Shown: positions 39,460 through 53,699 of the stretch, piece after piece | Numbering within the stretch: the stretch's first letter is position 1 | Layout: every line of letters begins with the position of its first letter | Source: Capsicum annuum | Lineage: Eukaryota; Streptophyta; Magnoliopsida; Solanales; Solanaceae | NCBI RefSeq assembly: GCF_002878395.1 | Contig: NC_061115.1 | Span: 218,883,886-218,947,885, forward strand | Direction: 5' to 3' | Length of the DNA stretch: 64,000 bases | The notes under the pieces: model-generated | Databases searched by the model: none | What the model was told of the DNA's origin: nothing | What the model saw: the letters and a program-made list of their open reading frames with translations, nothing else | Translations under genes and position numbers: made by a program

Positions 39460-42400
39460 GCACGCCCCGGTTGATTTTAGTACCACAGCACGCCCGGTCC
39501 CCGGGTTTTTCCCCAAAATCGTAGGCTATAGCACACCGATTTAGCTCAAAAACACCTTATTCGCGTTGTTTTGCCTGTTTATCCACGAAAATTTAAACAA
39601 ACCATACTGGGATGATCCCCAACCTCCCTGACATGCCCCAATCAATTTTTGTCCCACAGCACACCCGGACCCCAGACCCACACCCGAAACTATGGGCTAA
39701 GCATACCAATTTTGCCTGAACACATCCCATTTACGCCGGTTCGCTCGTTTGTCCACCTAAATGGTCACAAAAATTTAAATGTACTACACTGGGACAATCC
39801 CCAACCTCTCTGGAATGGCCCGGCTGATTTTTGTCCTACGGCACGTTTGGGCCCACCCCCGAATTCATGAGCTATTGAACACCGATTTGGCGTGAAAACG
39901 CCCCGTTCGCACTGTTTCGCCCCTTTGTCCACCCAAATGGTCACAAAAATTTAAACGGACCACACTGGGATGATCTCCAACCTCCCTGGCACGCCCCGAT
40001 CGATTTTCAGCCCACAGCACACCCGGACCTCGGGCCCACCCTAAAACCGTGGGCTATAGTACACCTATTTGGTCCAAAAATGCCCCATTCACGTTGTTTC
40101 GCCCGTTTGTCCACCCAAATGGCCACAAAAATTTAAATGGACCAGACTGGGATGATCCCCAATCTCCCTGGCACACTTCGGTAGATTTTTGGCCCACAAC
40201 ACGCCCGGAACCCGTGCCCATCCCCGAAACAGTGGGCTATAGGACATCGATTTAACCTAAAAAGGGCCCGTTCACATCGTTTCGCCCGTTTGTCCACCCC
40301 TCGCATGCCCTGGTCGATTTTCAGCCCACAGAACGCCCGAACCCTGGGCCCACCCCCAAACTGTGGGCTATACCATATCAATTTAACCCAAAAATGCCCC
40401 ATTCATTTAGTTTAGCCCATTTATCCAGCCAAATGACCAAGAAAAATAAAAAACATATTACACTAAGATGATCCCAACCTCTCTGGCATGCCCCGGTCGA
40501 TTTTCAGCCCACAGCACGCCCATACCTCGGCCCACCCCCAAAACCGTGGGCTATAGCACATCGATTTAGCCCGAAAATACCCCATTTGCACTGTTCCATC
40601 CGTTTGTCCTCTTAAATGGCCACAAAAATTTAAACGGACCACACTGGGATGATGCCTAACCTCCCTGGTACGCACCGAACAATTTTTGCCCCATAGCACA
40701 CCTAGAACTCGGGCGCACCCCCGAAACCTCTGGCTATAGCACACCGATTTAGCCCAAAAATGCCCTGTCGCACCGTTTTTCTCGTTTATCCACCCAAATA
40801 GCCATGAAAATTTAAACGAACCACACTTGGATGATGTCCAACCTCCCTGGCATGCCCTGGTCAATTTTCAGCACACAGCACGCTCGGACCCCGGGCCCAC
40901 CCCCAAAACCTCAGTCTATAGCACATTGATTTAGCTCGAAAATATCCTTTTCACTTCGTTTCGCTCGTTTGTCCACCCAAATGGCCATGAAAATTTAAAT
41001 GGACAACAGTGAGACGATCTCCAACCTTCTTGGCACACCCCGATCTATTTTTGGCCCACATCACGCTCGGACCCGATGTCAACCTCAAAATCATAGGTTA
41101 TAGCACACTGATTTAGCCCAAAAAAGCTCTGTTCGTGTGGTTTCGCCCGTTTGTCCACCCAAATGGCCACAAAAATTTAAACGGACCTCACTGGGATGAT
41201 CAACGACCTCCCTAGTATGCCCCAGTTAATTTTTGGCCCACAGCACGCCCCGACCTCGGGTCGACCCCCAAAATCGTGTGCTATAGCGCACTAATTTAGC
41301 CCGAAAGTGTACCGTTGTCCACCCAAATGGCCAAGAAAATTTAAACAAACCACACTGGGATGATCCCCAACCTCTCTGCCATGCGCCAATCGTTTTTAGG
41401 CCCACAGCACGCCCGAACCCCAGGTCCATCCCCGAAGCCATGGTCTATAGTACACCAATTTCGCTTGAAAATGCCCTGTTCACGCCGTTTCGCCCGTTTG
41501 TACACCCAACTGGCCACAAAAAATTAAACGAACTATACTAGGATAATTCCCAACCTCCTAACATGCCCAGATCAATTTTTCGCCAACAAAACACCCGAAC
41601 CCCCAGCCTAACCCCCAAAACCATGGGCTGTAGCACACCAATTTGGTTCGGAAATGTCCTGTTCACATCGTTTCGCCCGTTTATCCATCCAAATCACCAC
41701 GAAAATTTAAATGGACCATACTGAGATGATCTCCAAACTCCCTGGCATGCCCCGGTTGATTTTTGGCCCACAGAATGCTCGGACCTAAGTCTCACCCCCA
41801 AAACCATGGGCCATAATACACCGATTTGGCCTGAAAACACCCCATTTGCGTCATTTCGTCCGTTTGCCCACCCAACTGGCCACGAAAATTTAAATGGAAA
41901 ACACTGGGATGATCTCCAACCTCCTTGGCATGCCCTGATCGATTTTTGACCAGCCCTCCCCCAAAATCATGGGATACAACACGCCAATTTAGCCTAAAAT
42001 GCCTCGTTCACACCGTTTCGCCCGTTTGTCCACCAAAATGGCCACAAAATTTTAAACGGACCACAATGGGACAATCCCCAAACTCCCTGGCATGCTTCAG
42101 TCGATTTTTAGCACACAGCACGCCCGGACCCCGAACACACCCTCAAAACCGTGGGCTATAGCACACCGATTTGGCTAAAAACGTACCACATTGGGACAAT
42201 CCCCAACCTTTCTGGCATGCCCCAGCCGATTTTTGGCCTATGGGACGTTCGGGGCCACCCCCAAATTCATGAGCTATTGAATAGCTTTTTGGCGTGAAAA
42301 CGCCCCGTTCGCGCTGTTTCATCCGTTTGTCCACCCAAATGGCCACAAAAATTTAAACGGACCATGCTAGGATGATCGCCAACCTCCCTGGCACACCCAA

Positions 42401-43000
42401 ATCGATTTTCAGCCCACAACACGCCTGAACTTTGGGCCCACCCCAAAACCGTGGGATATAGTACACCGATTTGGTCCAAAAATGCCCCATTCGCATCTTT
42501 TCGCCTATTTGACCACCCAAATGGCCACAAAAATTTAAACGGACCACACTAGGATGATCCCCAACCTCCCTGGCACGCTTCGGTAGATTTTCGGCCCACA
42601 ACACGCCCGAAACCCATGCCCACCCCAAAAACAGTGAGCTATAGCACACCGATTTGGCCTAAAACGGCTCCGTTCGCGTCGTTTCGTCCGTTTGTCCACC
42701 CAAATGGCCACGAAAATTTCAACGGACCGTAAAAGGATGATCACCAAGCTCCCAAGCGTGCCTCGATTAATTTTTGGCAAACAACACACCCTAAACCCGG
42801 TCCCACCCCCAAAATCGTGGGCTATAATGGACCAATTTAGCCCAAAAATGCCCCATTCACATTGTTTAACCCTTTTGTCCACCCAAATAGCCAAAAAAAA
42901 TTAAATGGACCACACTGGGATGATCCCCAACCACCCTGGCATGCTCCGATCATTTTTCAGCCAACAGAACACCTGAACCCCAGGCCTACCCCCAAAACCG
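39460..43000. repeat. Long higher-order segment, copy 1
   Basis: It matches 57540-61650 at offsets of 18091 bp (40049 vs 58140), 18504 bp (the unusual GAAAAATAAAAAACATATTA at 40441 vs 58945) and about 18755 bp (42530 vs 61285). The jumps mark two losses in this copy: about 413 bp near 40303 (GTCCACCCC joined to TCGCATGCCC) and about 250 bp near 42178 (GGCTAAAAACGTACCACATT). Its 41.0-42.9 kb part also matches 53.7-56.0 kb. Confidence 0.85.
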
Positions 43001-45449
43001 TGGGATATAGCACACCGATTTGGCCCGAAAATGCTCCGTTCACGCCGTTTCGCCCGTTTGTCCACCCAAATGACCCCAAAATTTAAACGGACCACACTGG
43101 GACGATTCTAAACCTCCCTCGCATGCCCTGGTTGATTTTCAGCCCACAGCACGCTCGGACCTCGGGCCCACCCCTAAACCGTGGGATATAGTACACCGAT
43201 GTGGTCCAAAAATGCCCTATTCATGCTGTTTCACCCGTTTGTCCACCCAAATGGCCACAAAATTTAAACGGACCAAACTGGAATGATCCCAACCTCCCTA
43301 GCACGCTTCAGTAGATTTTTGGCCCACAACACGCTCGGAACCCGTGCCCACCCCCGAAACAATAGGCTATAGCCCACCGATTTGACCTAAAAAAGCCCCG
43401 TTCGCGCCGTTTCGCCCGTTTGTCCACCCAAATAGCCACAAAAATTTAAACGGACCACACTGGGACGATCACCAACCTCTCTGGCATGCCTCGATCAATT
43501 TTCGGCCAACAGAATGCCTGGAACCCGATCCCACCCCCAAAATCATGGGCTATAACGGACCAATTTAGCCCCGAAATTCCCCGTTCGCACCATTTCGCCC
43601 ATTTGTCCACCCAAATGGCCACAAGAATTTAAAAGGACTACACTGGGATGATCCCCAACCTCCCTGTCATTTCCCAATTATTTTTCAGCCAACAGCACGC
43701 CCGAACCTCGGTCTTACCCCCGAAACCGTAGGCTATAGCACACTGATTTTGCTCAAAAATGCCCCGTAGATGCCGTTTTGCCCATTTGTCCACCCAAACG
43801 ACCCCAAAATTTAAATGGACCACACTGAGATGATTCTCCACATCCCTAGCATGCCCTGGTCAATTTTTGGCTCACAGAATGCCCAGATCCTGGGCCCACC
43901 CCCGAAAATGCCCCATTTGTGTCGTTTAGCTCGTTTGTCTACCCAAATGACCTAGAAAATTTAAACGTATTACACTAGGATGATCCCAACCTCCTTGGCA
44001 TGCCCCGGTCAATTTTCAGCCTACGTCACGCCCGTACCTCAAGCCTACCTCCAAAATCGTGGGCTATAGCACATTGACTTGGCCCGAATATATCCCGTTT
44101 GCACTATTCTGCCCGTTTGTCTTCTTAAATGGCCACGAAAATTTAAACGGACCACACTGGGATGATGCCTAACCTCCCCGGTACGCCCGAGTCAATTTTT
44201 CGCGCACAACACACCTGGAACTCGGGCGCACCCCCGAAACCTCTGGCTATAGCACACCGATTTAGCCAAAAAATGCCCTGTTCACACCGTTTTGCCTATT
44301 TATCCACCCAAATAGCAACAGCAAGCTCGCACCCCGAACCCAGCCCCAAAACCGTGGACTATAGCACACCGATTTGGCCCAAAAATACCCCGTTCATACT
44401 GTTTCGCCCGTTTGTCCACCCAAGTGACCACCAAAATTTAAACAGACCACACTGAGATGATCCCCAACCTCCCTGGCATGCTCCGATCGATTTTTGGCCC
44501 ACAACAAACCCGGACCCCAGGCCCACCCCTGAAACCATGGGTTATAGCATACCAATTTGGCCTGAACATGCCCCATTTATGCCTGTTCGCTCGTTTATCC
44601 ACCTAAATGACCACGAAAAATTAAACGTACCGTACTGGGACAATCTCCAACCTCCCTGGCATGCCCCGACCAATTTTTGGCCTATGGCACGTTCGGGCCC
44701 ACCCTCAAATTCATGAGCCATTGAACACCTATTTGGCGTGAAAACACCCCGTTCGTCCTATTTCGTTCGTTTGTCCACCCAAATGGCGACAAAAATTTAA
44801 ACAGACCACACTAGGATAATCACCAACCTCCCTGGCACGCCTCGATCAATTTTCAGCCAACAGAATGCCTGGAACTCGATCCCACCCCCAAAATCGTGGG
44901 CTATAACGGACCAATTTATCCCTAAAATGTCCCGTTCGCACCATTTCGCCCGTTTGTCCACCTAAATGGCCATAAAAATTTAAACGGACCACACTGGGAT
45001 GATCCCCAACCTCCCTAGCATGCCTCGATCAATTTTCGACCAACAGAATGCCTGGAACCCGATCCCACCCCCAAAATCGTGGGCTATAACGGACCAATTT
45101 AGCCCCAAAATGCTCCGTTCGCACCGTTTCGCCCGTTTGTCCACCCAAATGGCCACAAAAATTTAAACGGACAACACTGGGATGATCCCCAACCTCCCTG
45201 GCATGCCTTGATTATTTTTCAGCCAACAGCATGCCCTAACCCTGTGCCTACCCCCAAAAATGTATGCTATAGCACACTGATTTAGCCTGAAAATTCCCCA
45301 TGCACGCTGTTTCGCCCATTTGTCCTCCCAAATGACTCCAAAATTTAAACGGACCATACTAGGACGATTCTTAACCTCCCTCGCATACCCTGGTCAATTT
45401 TTGGCCCACAAAATGCCCGAACCCTGGGCCCACCCACGAAACCGTGGGC

Positions 45450-47560
45450 TATAGCACATCAATTTAGCCCAAAAATGCCCCATTCGTGCCGTTTAGCCCG
45501 TTTTTCTACCCAAATGACCAAGAAAATTTAAACGTATTACACTAGGATGATCCTAACCTCCCTGGCATGCCCTGATCAATTTTTGGCCCACAGCACGCCC
45601 GTACCTCGGGCCCACCCCCAAAACTGTGGGCTATAGCACATCGATTTTTCCCAAAAATACCCCGTTTGCATTGTTCTGCTCGTTTGTCCTCTTAAATGGC
45701 CAGAAAAATTTAAACGGACCACACTGGGAAGATGCCTAACCTCCCCGGTATGCCCTAGTGGATTTTTGGCCTACAGCACACCTGGAACTTGGGCGCACCC
45801 CCAAAACTTCTGCCTATAGCACGCCGATTTAACCCAAAAATGCCCTGTTCGCACCGTTTCACCCGTTTATCCACCCAAATAGCCATAAAAATTTAAACGG
45901 ATCACACTAGGATGATGTCCAACCTCCCTGGCATGCCCCGATCGATTTTTAGCCCATAGCACACCCGAACCCCAGGCGCACCCCCGAAACCTCGGTCTAT
46001 AGCACACCGATTTAGCTTGAAAATATCCTGTTCCCACCGTTTTGCCTGTTTGTCCACCCAAATAGCCATGAAAATTTAAATGGACAATAGTGAGATGATC
46101 CCCAACCTTCCTGGAACACCCCAGTCTATTTTTGCCCACATCACGCTTGGACCCCGTGTCAACCTCAAAATCGTGGGCTATAGCACACTGATTTGGCTCG
46201 AAAAAGCTCCATTCGGGTAGTTTCGCCCATTTGTCCACCCAAATAGCCACAAAAATTTAAGCGGACCTCACTGGGATGATCACCGACCTCCCTAGCATGC
46301 CCCAATTAATTTGCAGCCCACAGCACGCCCCGACCTCGGGCCCACCCCCAAAATCATGTGCTATAGCGCACTAATTTAGCCCGAAAGTGCCTCGTTATCC
46401 ACCCAAATGGCCAAGAAAATTTAAACGGACCATACTGGGATGATCCCTAACCTCCTTGGCACACCCCGGCCAATTTTTGGCCTATGGCACATTCGGGACC
46501 ACCCCCAAATTCGTGAGCTGTTGAACACCTATTTGGCGTGAAAATGTCCCGTTCGCGTCGTTTCGTCCGTTTGTTCACCCAAATGGCCTCAAAAATTTTA
46601 ACAGACCACACTGGGATGATCTCCAACCTCCCTGGCAAGCCCCGATCGATTTTCAGCCCACAGCACACTCGAACCTCGGGCCCACCCCAAAACCGTGGGA
46701 TATAGTACACCGATTTGGTCTAAAAATGCCTCATTTGCATCGTTTTGCCAATTTGTCCACCCAAATGGCCACAAAAATTTAAACGGACAACACTGGGATG
46801 ACCCCCAACCTCCCTGGCACGCTTTGGTAGATTTTGAGCCCACAACATACTCGAAACCCGTGCCCACCCCCAAAATAGTTAGTTGTAGCACACCGATTTG
46901 GCCTAAAATAGCTCTGTTCGTGCTGTTTCATCCGTTTGTCCACCCAAATGGCCACGAAAATTTAAACGGACCACACTGGGATGATCACCAATCTCCCTAG
47001 CATGCCTCGATCCATTTTTGGCCAACACCATGCCCGAAACCCGATCCCACCCCCAAAATCGTAGGCTATAATGGACCAATTTAGCCCGAAAATGCCCCGT
47101 TCACACCGTTTCACCCGTTTGTCCAACCAAATGGCCAAAAAAATTTAAACGGACCACACTGGGATGATCCCAACCACCCTGGCATGTTTCAATCAATTTT
47201 CAGCCAATAGCACGCCTGAACCCCGAGCCTACCCCTGAAACCGTGGGCTATAGCACACTGATTTGGCTCAAAAATGCTCCGTTCATGCCATTTCACCCGT
47301 TTGTCCACCCAAATGACCCCATAGTTTAAACATATGCCCTGGTCGATTTTCAGCCCACTGCATGCTCGGACCCCGAGCCCACCCACAAAACCGTGGGCTA
47401 TAGCACATCAATTTGGCCCAAAAATGCCCCATTCATGCCATTTAGCCCGTATGTCTACCCAAATAACCAAGAAAATTTAAACGTATTACACCAGGACGAT
47501 CCCAACCTCCCTGGCATGCCCCGATCGGTTTTTGGCCCACAGCACTCCCGTACCTCGGGC
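45450..47560. repeat. Higher-order segment, copy 1 of a pair 16.43-16.45 kb apart
   Basis: It matches 61925-64000. ACGTATTAC at 45532 pairs with 61981 (offset 16449), CTATAGCGCA at 46361 with 62791 (16430), and ACCAAG at 47466 with 63896 (16430). The shift reflects an 18-bp loss in the right copy just before 62785. Confidence 0.85.
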
Positions 47561-48355
47561 CCACCCCCAAAATCATGGGCTATAGCACATCCATTTGGCC
47601 TAAAAATGCCCCGTTCGCACTATTCCGCCCGTTTGTCCTCTTAAATGGCCACGAAAATTTAAACGGACCACATTGGGATGATACCTAACCTCCCTGGCAT
47701 GCCTCAGTCGATTTTTGGCACACAGCACACCCGAAACTCGGGCACACCCCAAAAACCTCTGGCTATAGCACATCGATTTAGCCCAAAAATGCATTATTCG
47801 CACAGTTTCGCCCGTTTATCCACCCAAATATCCACAAAAATTTAAACGGACCACACTGGGATGATGTCCAACCTCCCTGCCATGCCCCAATAAATTTTCA
47901 GCCCACAGCACGCCCAAACCCCGGGCCCACCCCTGAAACCTCAGTCTATAGCACACCAGTTTAGTTTTAAAATATCTTGTTCGCACCGTTTCGCTCGTTT
48001 GTCCATCCGAATGGCCATGAAAATTTAAATGGACAACAGTAAGACGATCCCCAACCTTCTTGGCAAACCCTGGTCGATTTTTGGCCCACATCACGCTCGG
48101 ACCTCGTGTCCACCTTAAAATTGTAGTCTATAGCACACTGATTTGGCTCGAAAAAGCCCTGTTTGTGTGGTTTTGCCCGTTTGTCCAACCAAATGGCCAC
48201 AAAAATTTGAATGCACCTTACTAGGATGATCACCGACCTCCCTTGTATGCCCCAGTCAATTTTTGGACCACAGAACACCCCGACCTCGGGCCCACCCCCA
48301 AAATCGTGTGCTATAGCACACCAATTTAGCCCAAAAATGCCTCGTTGTCAACCAA
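47163..48355. repeat. 1193-bp seven-monomer higher-order repeat, copy A
   Basis: The unit starts at GATGATCCCAACC and spans seven monomers, shortened from about 1277 bp by internal deletions. These include GACCCCATAGTTTAAACATATG, joined across a deletion of about 36 bp, and CGTTGTCAACCAAGATG. The unit recurs at 48356 and 49549. Copy A is the most diverged of the three and resembles the sequence at 63.6-64 kb. Confidence 0.88.
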
Positions 48356-49548
48356 GATGATCCCCAACCTCCCTGGCATTCTCCGATCAATTTTCAGCCA
48401 ACAGCACGCCTGAAACCTGAGCCTACTCCCGAAACTGTGGGCGATAGCACACTGATTTGGCTTAAAAATACTCCGTTCACGCCATTTCACCCGTTTGTCC
48501 ACCCAAATGACCCCATAATTTAAATATATGCCCTGGTCTATTTTCGGCCCACTGCACGCTCAGACCCCGAGCCCACCGACAAAACCGTGGGCTATAGCAC
48601 ATCAATTTGGCCCAAAAATGCCCCATTCATGCCATTTAGCCCGTATGTCTACCCAAATGACCATGAAAATTTAAACGATTACACCAGGACGATCCCAACC
48701 TCCCTGGCATGTCCCGGTCGATTTTTGGCCCACAGCACTCCCGTACCTCGAGCCCACCCCCAAAACCGTGGGCTATAGCATATCGATTTGGCCCAAAAAT
48801 GCCCCGTTCGCACTACTCCGCCCGTTTGTCCTCTTAAATAGCCACAAAAATTTAAACGGACCACAATGGGACGATACCTAACCTCCCTGGCACGCCTCAG
48901 TCGATTTTTGGCACACAGCACGCCTGAAACTCGGGCACACCCCCGAAACCTCTGGCTATAGCACACCGATTTAGCCAAAAAATGCATTGTTCACACCGTT
49001 TCGCCCGTTTATCCACCCAAATATCCACAAAAATTTAAACGGACCACACTGGGATGATGTCCAACCTCCCTGCCATGCCCCAGTCGATTTTTAGCCCACA
49101 GCATGCCCAAACCCCGGGCCCACCCCCAAAACCTCAGTCTGTAGCACACCAATTTAGTTTAAAAATATCTTGTTCGCACCGTTTTGCTCGTTTGTCCACC
49201 CAAATAGCCATGAAAATTTAAATGGACAACAGTGAGACGATCCCCAACTTTCCTGGAAAATCCTGGTCAATTTTTGGCCCATATCACGCTCGGACCTCGT
49301 GTCCACCTCAAAATCGTGGTCTATAGCACACTGATTTGGCTCGAAAAAGCCCTATTTGTGTGGTTTCGCCCGTTTGTCCAACCAAATGGCCACGAAAATT
49401 TGAACAAACCTTACTAGGATGATCACCGACCTCCCTTATATGCCCCAGTCAATTTTTGGACCACAGCACACCCCGACCTGGGGCCCACCCCCAAAATCGT
49501 GAGTTATAGCGCACCAATTTAGCCAAAAAATGCCCCGTTGTCAATCAA
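48356..49548. repeat. 1193-bp seven-monomer higher-order repeat, copy B
   Basis: Exactly 1193 bp from GATGATCCCC at 48356 to the same motif at 49549. It is nearly identical to copy C over its full length, including CATTCTCCGATCAATTTTC, AATTTAAATATATGCC and AACGATTACACCAGGACG. Landmark GGCTATAG-type sites lie at about 48441, 48590, 48772, 48952, 49138, 49318 and 49502, giving seven monomers. Confidence 0.93.
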
Positions 49549-50741
49549 GATGATCCCCAACCTCCCTGGCATTCTCCGATCAATTTTCAGCCAACAGCAC
49601 GCCTGAACCCTGAGCCTACCCCCGAAACTGTGGGCGATAGCACACTGATTTGGCTTAAAAATACTTCGTTCACGCCATTTCACCCGTTTGTCCACCCAAA
49701 TGACCCCATAATTTAAATATATGCCCTGGTCTATTTTCGGCCCACTGCACGCTCGGACCCCGAGCCCACCGACAAAACCGTGGGCTATAGCACATCAATT
49801 TGGCCCAAAAATGCCCCATTCATGCCATTTAGCCCGTATGTCTACCCAAATGACCAAGAAAATTTAAACGATTACACCAGGACGATCCCAACCTCCCTGG
49901 CATGCCCCGGTCGATTTTTGGCCCACAGCACTCCCGTACCTCGAGCCCACCCCCAAAACCGTGGGCTATAGCATATCGATTTGGCCCAAAAATGCCCCGT
50001 TCGCACTATTCCGCCCGTTTGTCCTCTTAAATAGCCACAAAAATTTAAACGGACCACAATGGGACGATACCTAACCTCCCTGGCACGCCTCAGTCGATTT
50101 TTGGCACACAGCACACCTGAAACTCGGGCACACCCCCGAAACCTCTGGCTATAGCACACCGATTTAGCCCAAAAATGCATTGTTCGCACCGTTTCGCCCG
50201 TTTATCCACCCAAATATCCACAAAAATTTAAACGGACCACACTGGGATGATATCCAACCTCCCTGCCATGCCCCAGTCGATTTTCAGCCCACAGCATGCC
50301 CAAACCCCGGGCCCACCCCCGAAACCTCAGTCTGTAGCACACCAATTTAATTTTAAAATATCTTGTTCGCACCGTTTTGCTCGTTTGTCCACCCAAATGG
50401 CCATGAAAATTTAAATGGACAACAGTGAGACGATCCCCAACCTTCCTGAAAAATCCTGGTCAATTTTTGGCCCATATCACGCTCGGACCTCGTGTCCACC
50501 TAAAAATCGTGGTCTATAGCACACTGATTTGGCTCGAAAAAGCCCTATTTGTGTGGTTTCGCCCGTTTGTCCAACCAAATGGCCACGAAAATTTGAACAA
50601 ACCTTACTAGGATGATCACCAACCTCCCTTATATGCCCCAGTCAATTTTCGGACCACAGCACACCCCGACCTCGGGCCCACCCCCAAAATCGTGAGTTAT
50701 AGCGCACCAATTTAGCCAAAAAATGCCCCGTTGTCAATCAA
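49549..50741. repeat. 1193-bp seven-monomer higher-order repeat, copy C
   Basis: Nearly identical to copy B (only scattered differences by eye), so the B/C duplication is the youngest event visible in the window. At 50742 the next unit starts with the same GATGATC but then switches to a different monomer series (GGCATGCGCCGGTCATTTTT), which is found at 41.39, 54.12 and 59.88 kb. Confidence 0.93.
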
Positions 50742-53699
50742 GATGATCTCCAACCTCTCTGGCATGCGCCGGTCATTTTTCTGCCCACAGCACGCCCAAA
50801 CCCCGGGTCCATCCCCAAAACCGTGATCTATAGCACACCGATTTGACCTGAAAATATCCCGTTTCGCCCGTTTGTACACCAAAAATTTAAATGAACCATA
50901 CTAGGATGATTCCTAACCTCTTGGTATGCCCTGGTCAATTTTTGGCCCACAAAACACCCGAACCCCATGCCTAACCCCCGAAACCGTGGGCTATAGCACA
51001 CCAATTTGGCCCAAAAATGCCCTGTTCGCGCTGTTTCGCCCGTTTGTCCACCCAAATGGCCACGAAAATTTAAATGGACCACACTGAGATGATCTCCAAC
51101 CTCCCTGGCATGCCCCGATCAATTTTTGGCCCACAGAAAGCTCATACCCAGGGCTCACCCCCGAAACCATGGGCTATAGCATACCGATTTGGCCTGAAAA
51201 CACCTTGTTAGCATTGTTTCGTTCGTTTGTGCACCCAAATGGCCATGAAAATTTAAACGGGCCACACTGGGATGATCCCAACCTCCTTGGCATGCCTCAA
51301 TCAATTTTCAACCCACAGCACTCTCGTACCTCGGGCCCTCTCCCAAAATCGTGGGATATAACACACCGATTTAGCCCAAAATGCCCCGTTCGCATCGTGT
51401 TGCCCGTTTGTCCACCAAAATAGCCACAAAAATTTAAACGGATCACACTGGAACGATACCCAACCTCCCTAGCACGACTCGATTGATTTTCGGCCATCAG
51501 CACTCCCGGACCCCAGGCCCGCCCCTAAAACCGTGGGCTATAGCACACTGATTTGGCTTGAGAATGCCTCGTTCGCGCTGTTTCGCCCGTTTGTCCAACC
51601 AAATGGCCACAAAAATTTAAAAGAACTACACTGGGATGATCCCCAACCTTTATAGCATGCCTCGGTCGATTTTTGGCCCACATCACGCTTGGATCCCGGG
51701 TCCACCCTAAAAACCATGGGCTATAGCAGAACGATTTAGCCCGAAAATGCCCCGTTCGTGCAGATTTGCCTGTTTGTCCACTCAAATGGCCATAAAAATT
51801 TAAAAGGACCACATTGGGATGATCCCCAACCTCCATGGCATGCCCTGGTCAATTTTCGTCATACAGCACACCCGTACCCTAGGCCCACCCATAAAACTAT
51901 GGGCTATAGCTCACCGATTTATCCCGAAAATGCCTCATTCGCGCCGTTTTGTCTGTTTGTCCACACAAACAACCATAAAAAACTAAATGGACCAAACTAT
52001 GATGATCCTCAACCACCCTGGCACGCCCTAGTCGATTTTCAGTGCACAGCACTCCCGAACGCCGGGCACACCCCAAAACCATAGGCTATAGCACATCAAT
52101 TTGGCCCAAAAAAGCCCTGATCATTCTATTTCGCCCATTGGTTCACCCAAATGGCCACAAAAATTGAAACGGATTATCCTGGGGCGATCCCCTGCCTCCC
52201 TAACACTCCATGGTCAATTTACGGCCCACAGAATGCCCAGAACCCGACCCACCCTCGAAACCATGGGCTATAGAACATTGATTTGGCCCGAAAACACTCC
52301 GTTTGCACCGTTTCGCCCTTTTATTCACCCAAATGGCCACAAAAATTTTAAAGGACCACACTGGGATGATCCCCAACATCCCTGGCATGCCTCGGTCGAT
52401 TTTCAGCCGACAATATGCTCGGACCCCGAGCCCACCCCCAAAATTGTGGGCTATAGCACAGTTCACCCAGTTTCACCTGTTTGTCCACCCAAATGGCCAT
52501 GGAAATTTAATCGGACCCCACTAGGATGATACCCAACCTCCATGGCATACCCTGTTCGATTTTTAGCCCACAGCTCGCCCAGACTTTGGGTCCACACCCA
52601 AAATTGTGGACTATATCAATTGATTTGGCCTGAAAATACCCTATTGGCACCATTTCGCCCATTTTTTCACAACACGCCCAGGTCCACCCCCAAAATCGTA
52701 GGCTATAGCGCACCAATTTGGCTCAAAAATACACCGTTCGCACCGTTTCTCCTATTTGTCCATCTAACTAGCCACGAAAATTTAGACGGACAATACTTGG
52801 ACGTTCCTTAACCTCCCTGGCATGGCCCAATTGATTTTTGGCTCACAACACGCCTAGACCACCAAAATCATGGGCTATAGCACTCCTATTTGGCCTGATA
52901 AAGCCTGGTTCACATTGTTTTGCCCGTTTCTTCATCCAAATGGCCACAAAAATTTAAACGAACCACATTAGGATGATCATCGACCTCCCTGGAATGCCCC
53001 GGTCGATTTTTGGCCCACAGCATGCCCCATTTACATCGTTTCTCTCATTTGTCCACTTAAACGGTCACAAAAATTTAAACAAACCACACTGGGATGATCC
53101 CCAACTTCCATGGCACGCTCCGGTCAATTTTTGGCCTACAGTACGTCCGGGTCCACCCCCGAATTCGTGGGCTATAGCACACATATTTGGCCCAAAAATA
53201 CCCCATTCGCGCCATTTCGCCCGTTTGTCTGCCAAAATGGACACAAAAATTTAAATGGAACGCACTCGGACGATACGCAATTACCATAGCACACCTCGAT
53301 TAATTTTCAACCCACAGCACGCCCGAACCCCGGGTCAACCCCCTAAACCGTGGGCAATAGCTCACCGATTTAGCTCGAAAATGCCCCGTTCACGACCTGT
53401 CCCCAACCTTTCTGCATGCCTCTGTCTATTTTTAGCCCACAGCACGCCTGGTCCCCGGGACCCTCCCCCGAAATCGTCGGCTATAGCACACCTATTTGGC
53501 TCAAAAACCACTCCGTTCGCACCATTCTGCCCGTTTTTCCACCTAAATAGCCACGAAAAATTAAACGGGCCACACTGGGATGATCCCTAACCTCCCAGGC
53601 ACGCCCCAATCAATTTTTATCCCACAGTACGCCCGAGCCTACCCGCAAAACCATGCGCTATAGCACGCCAATTTGGCCCGAAAACACCCAGTTCACGCC

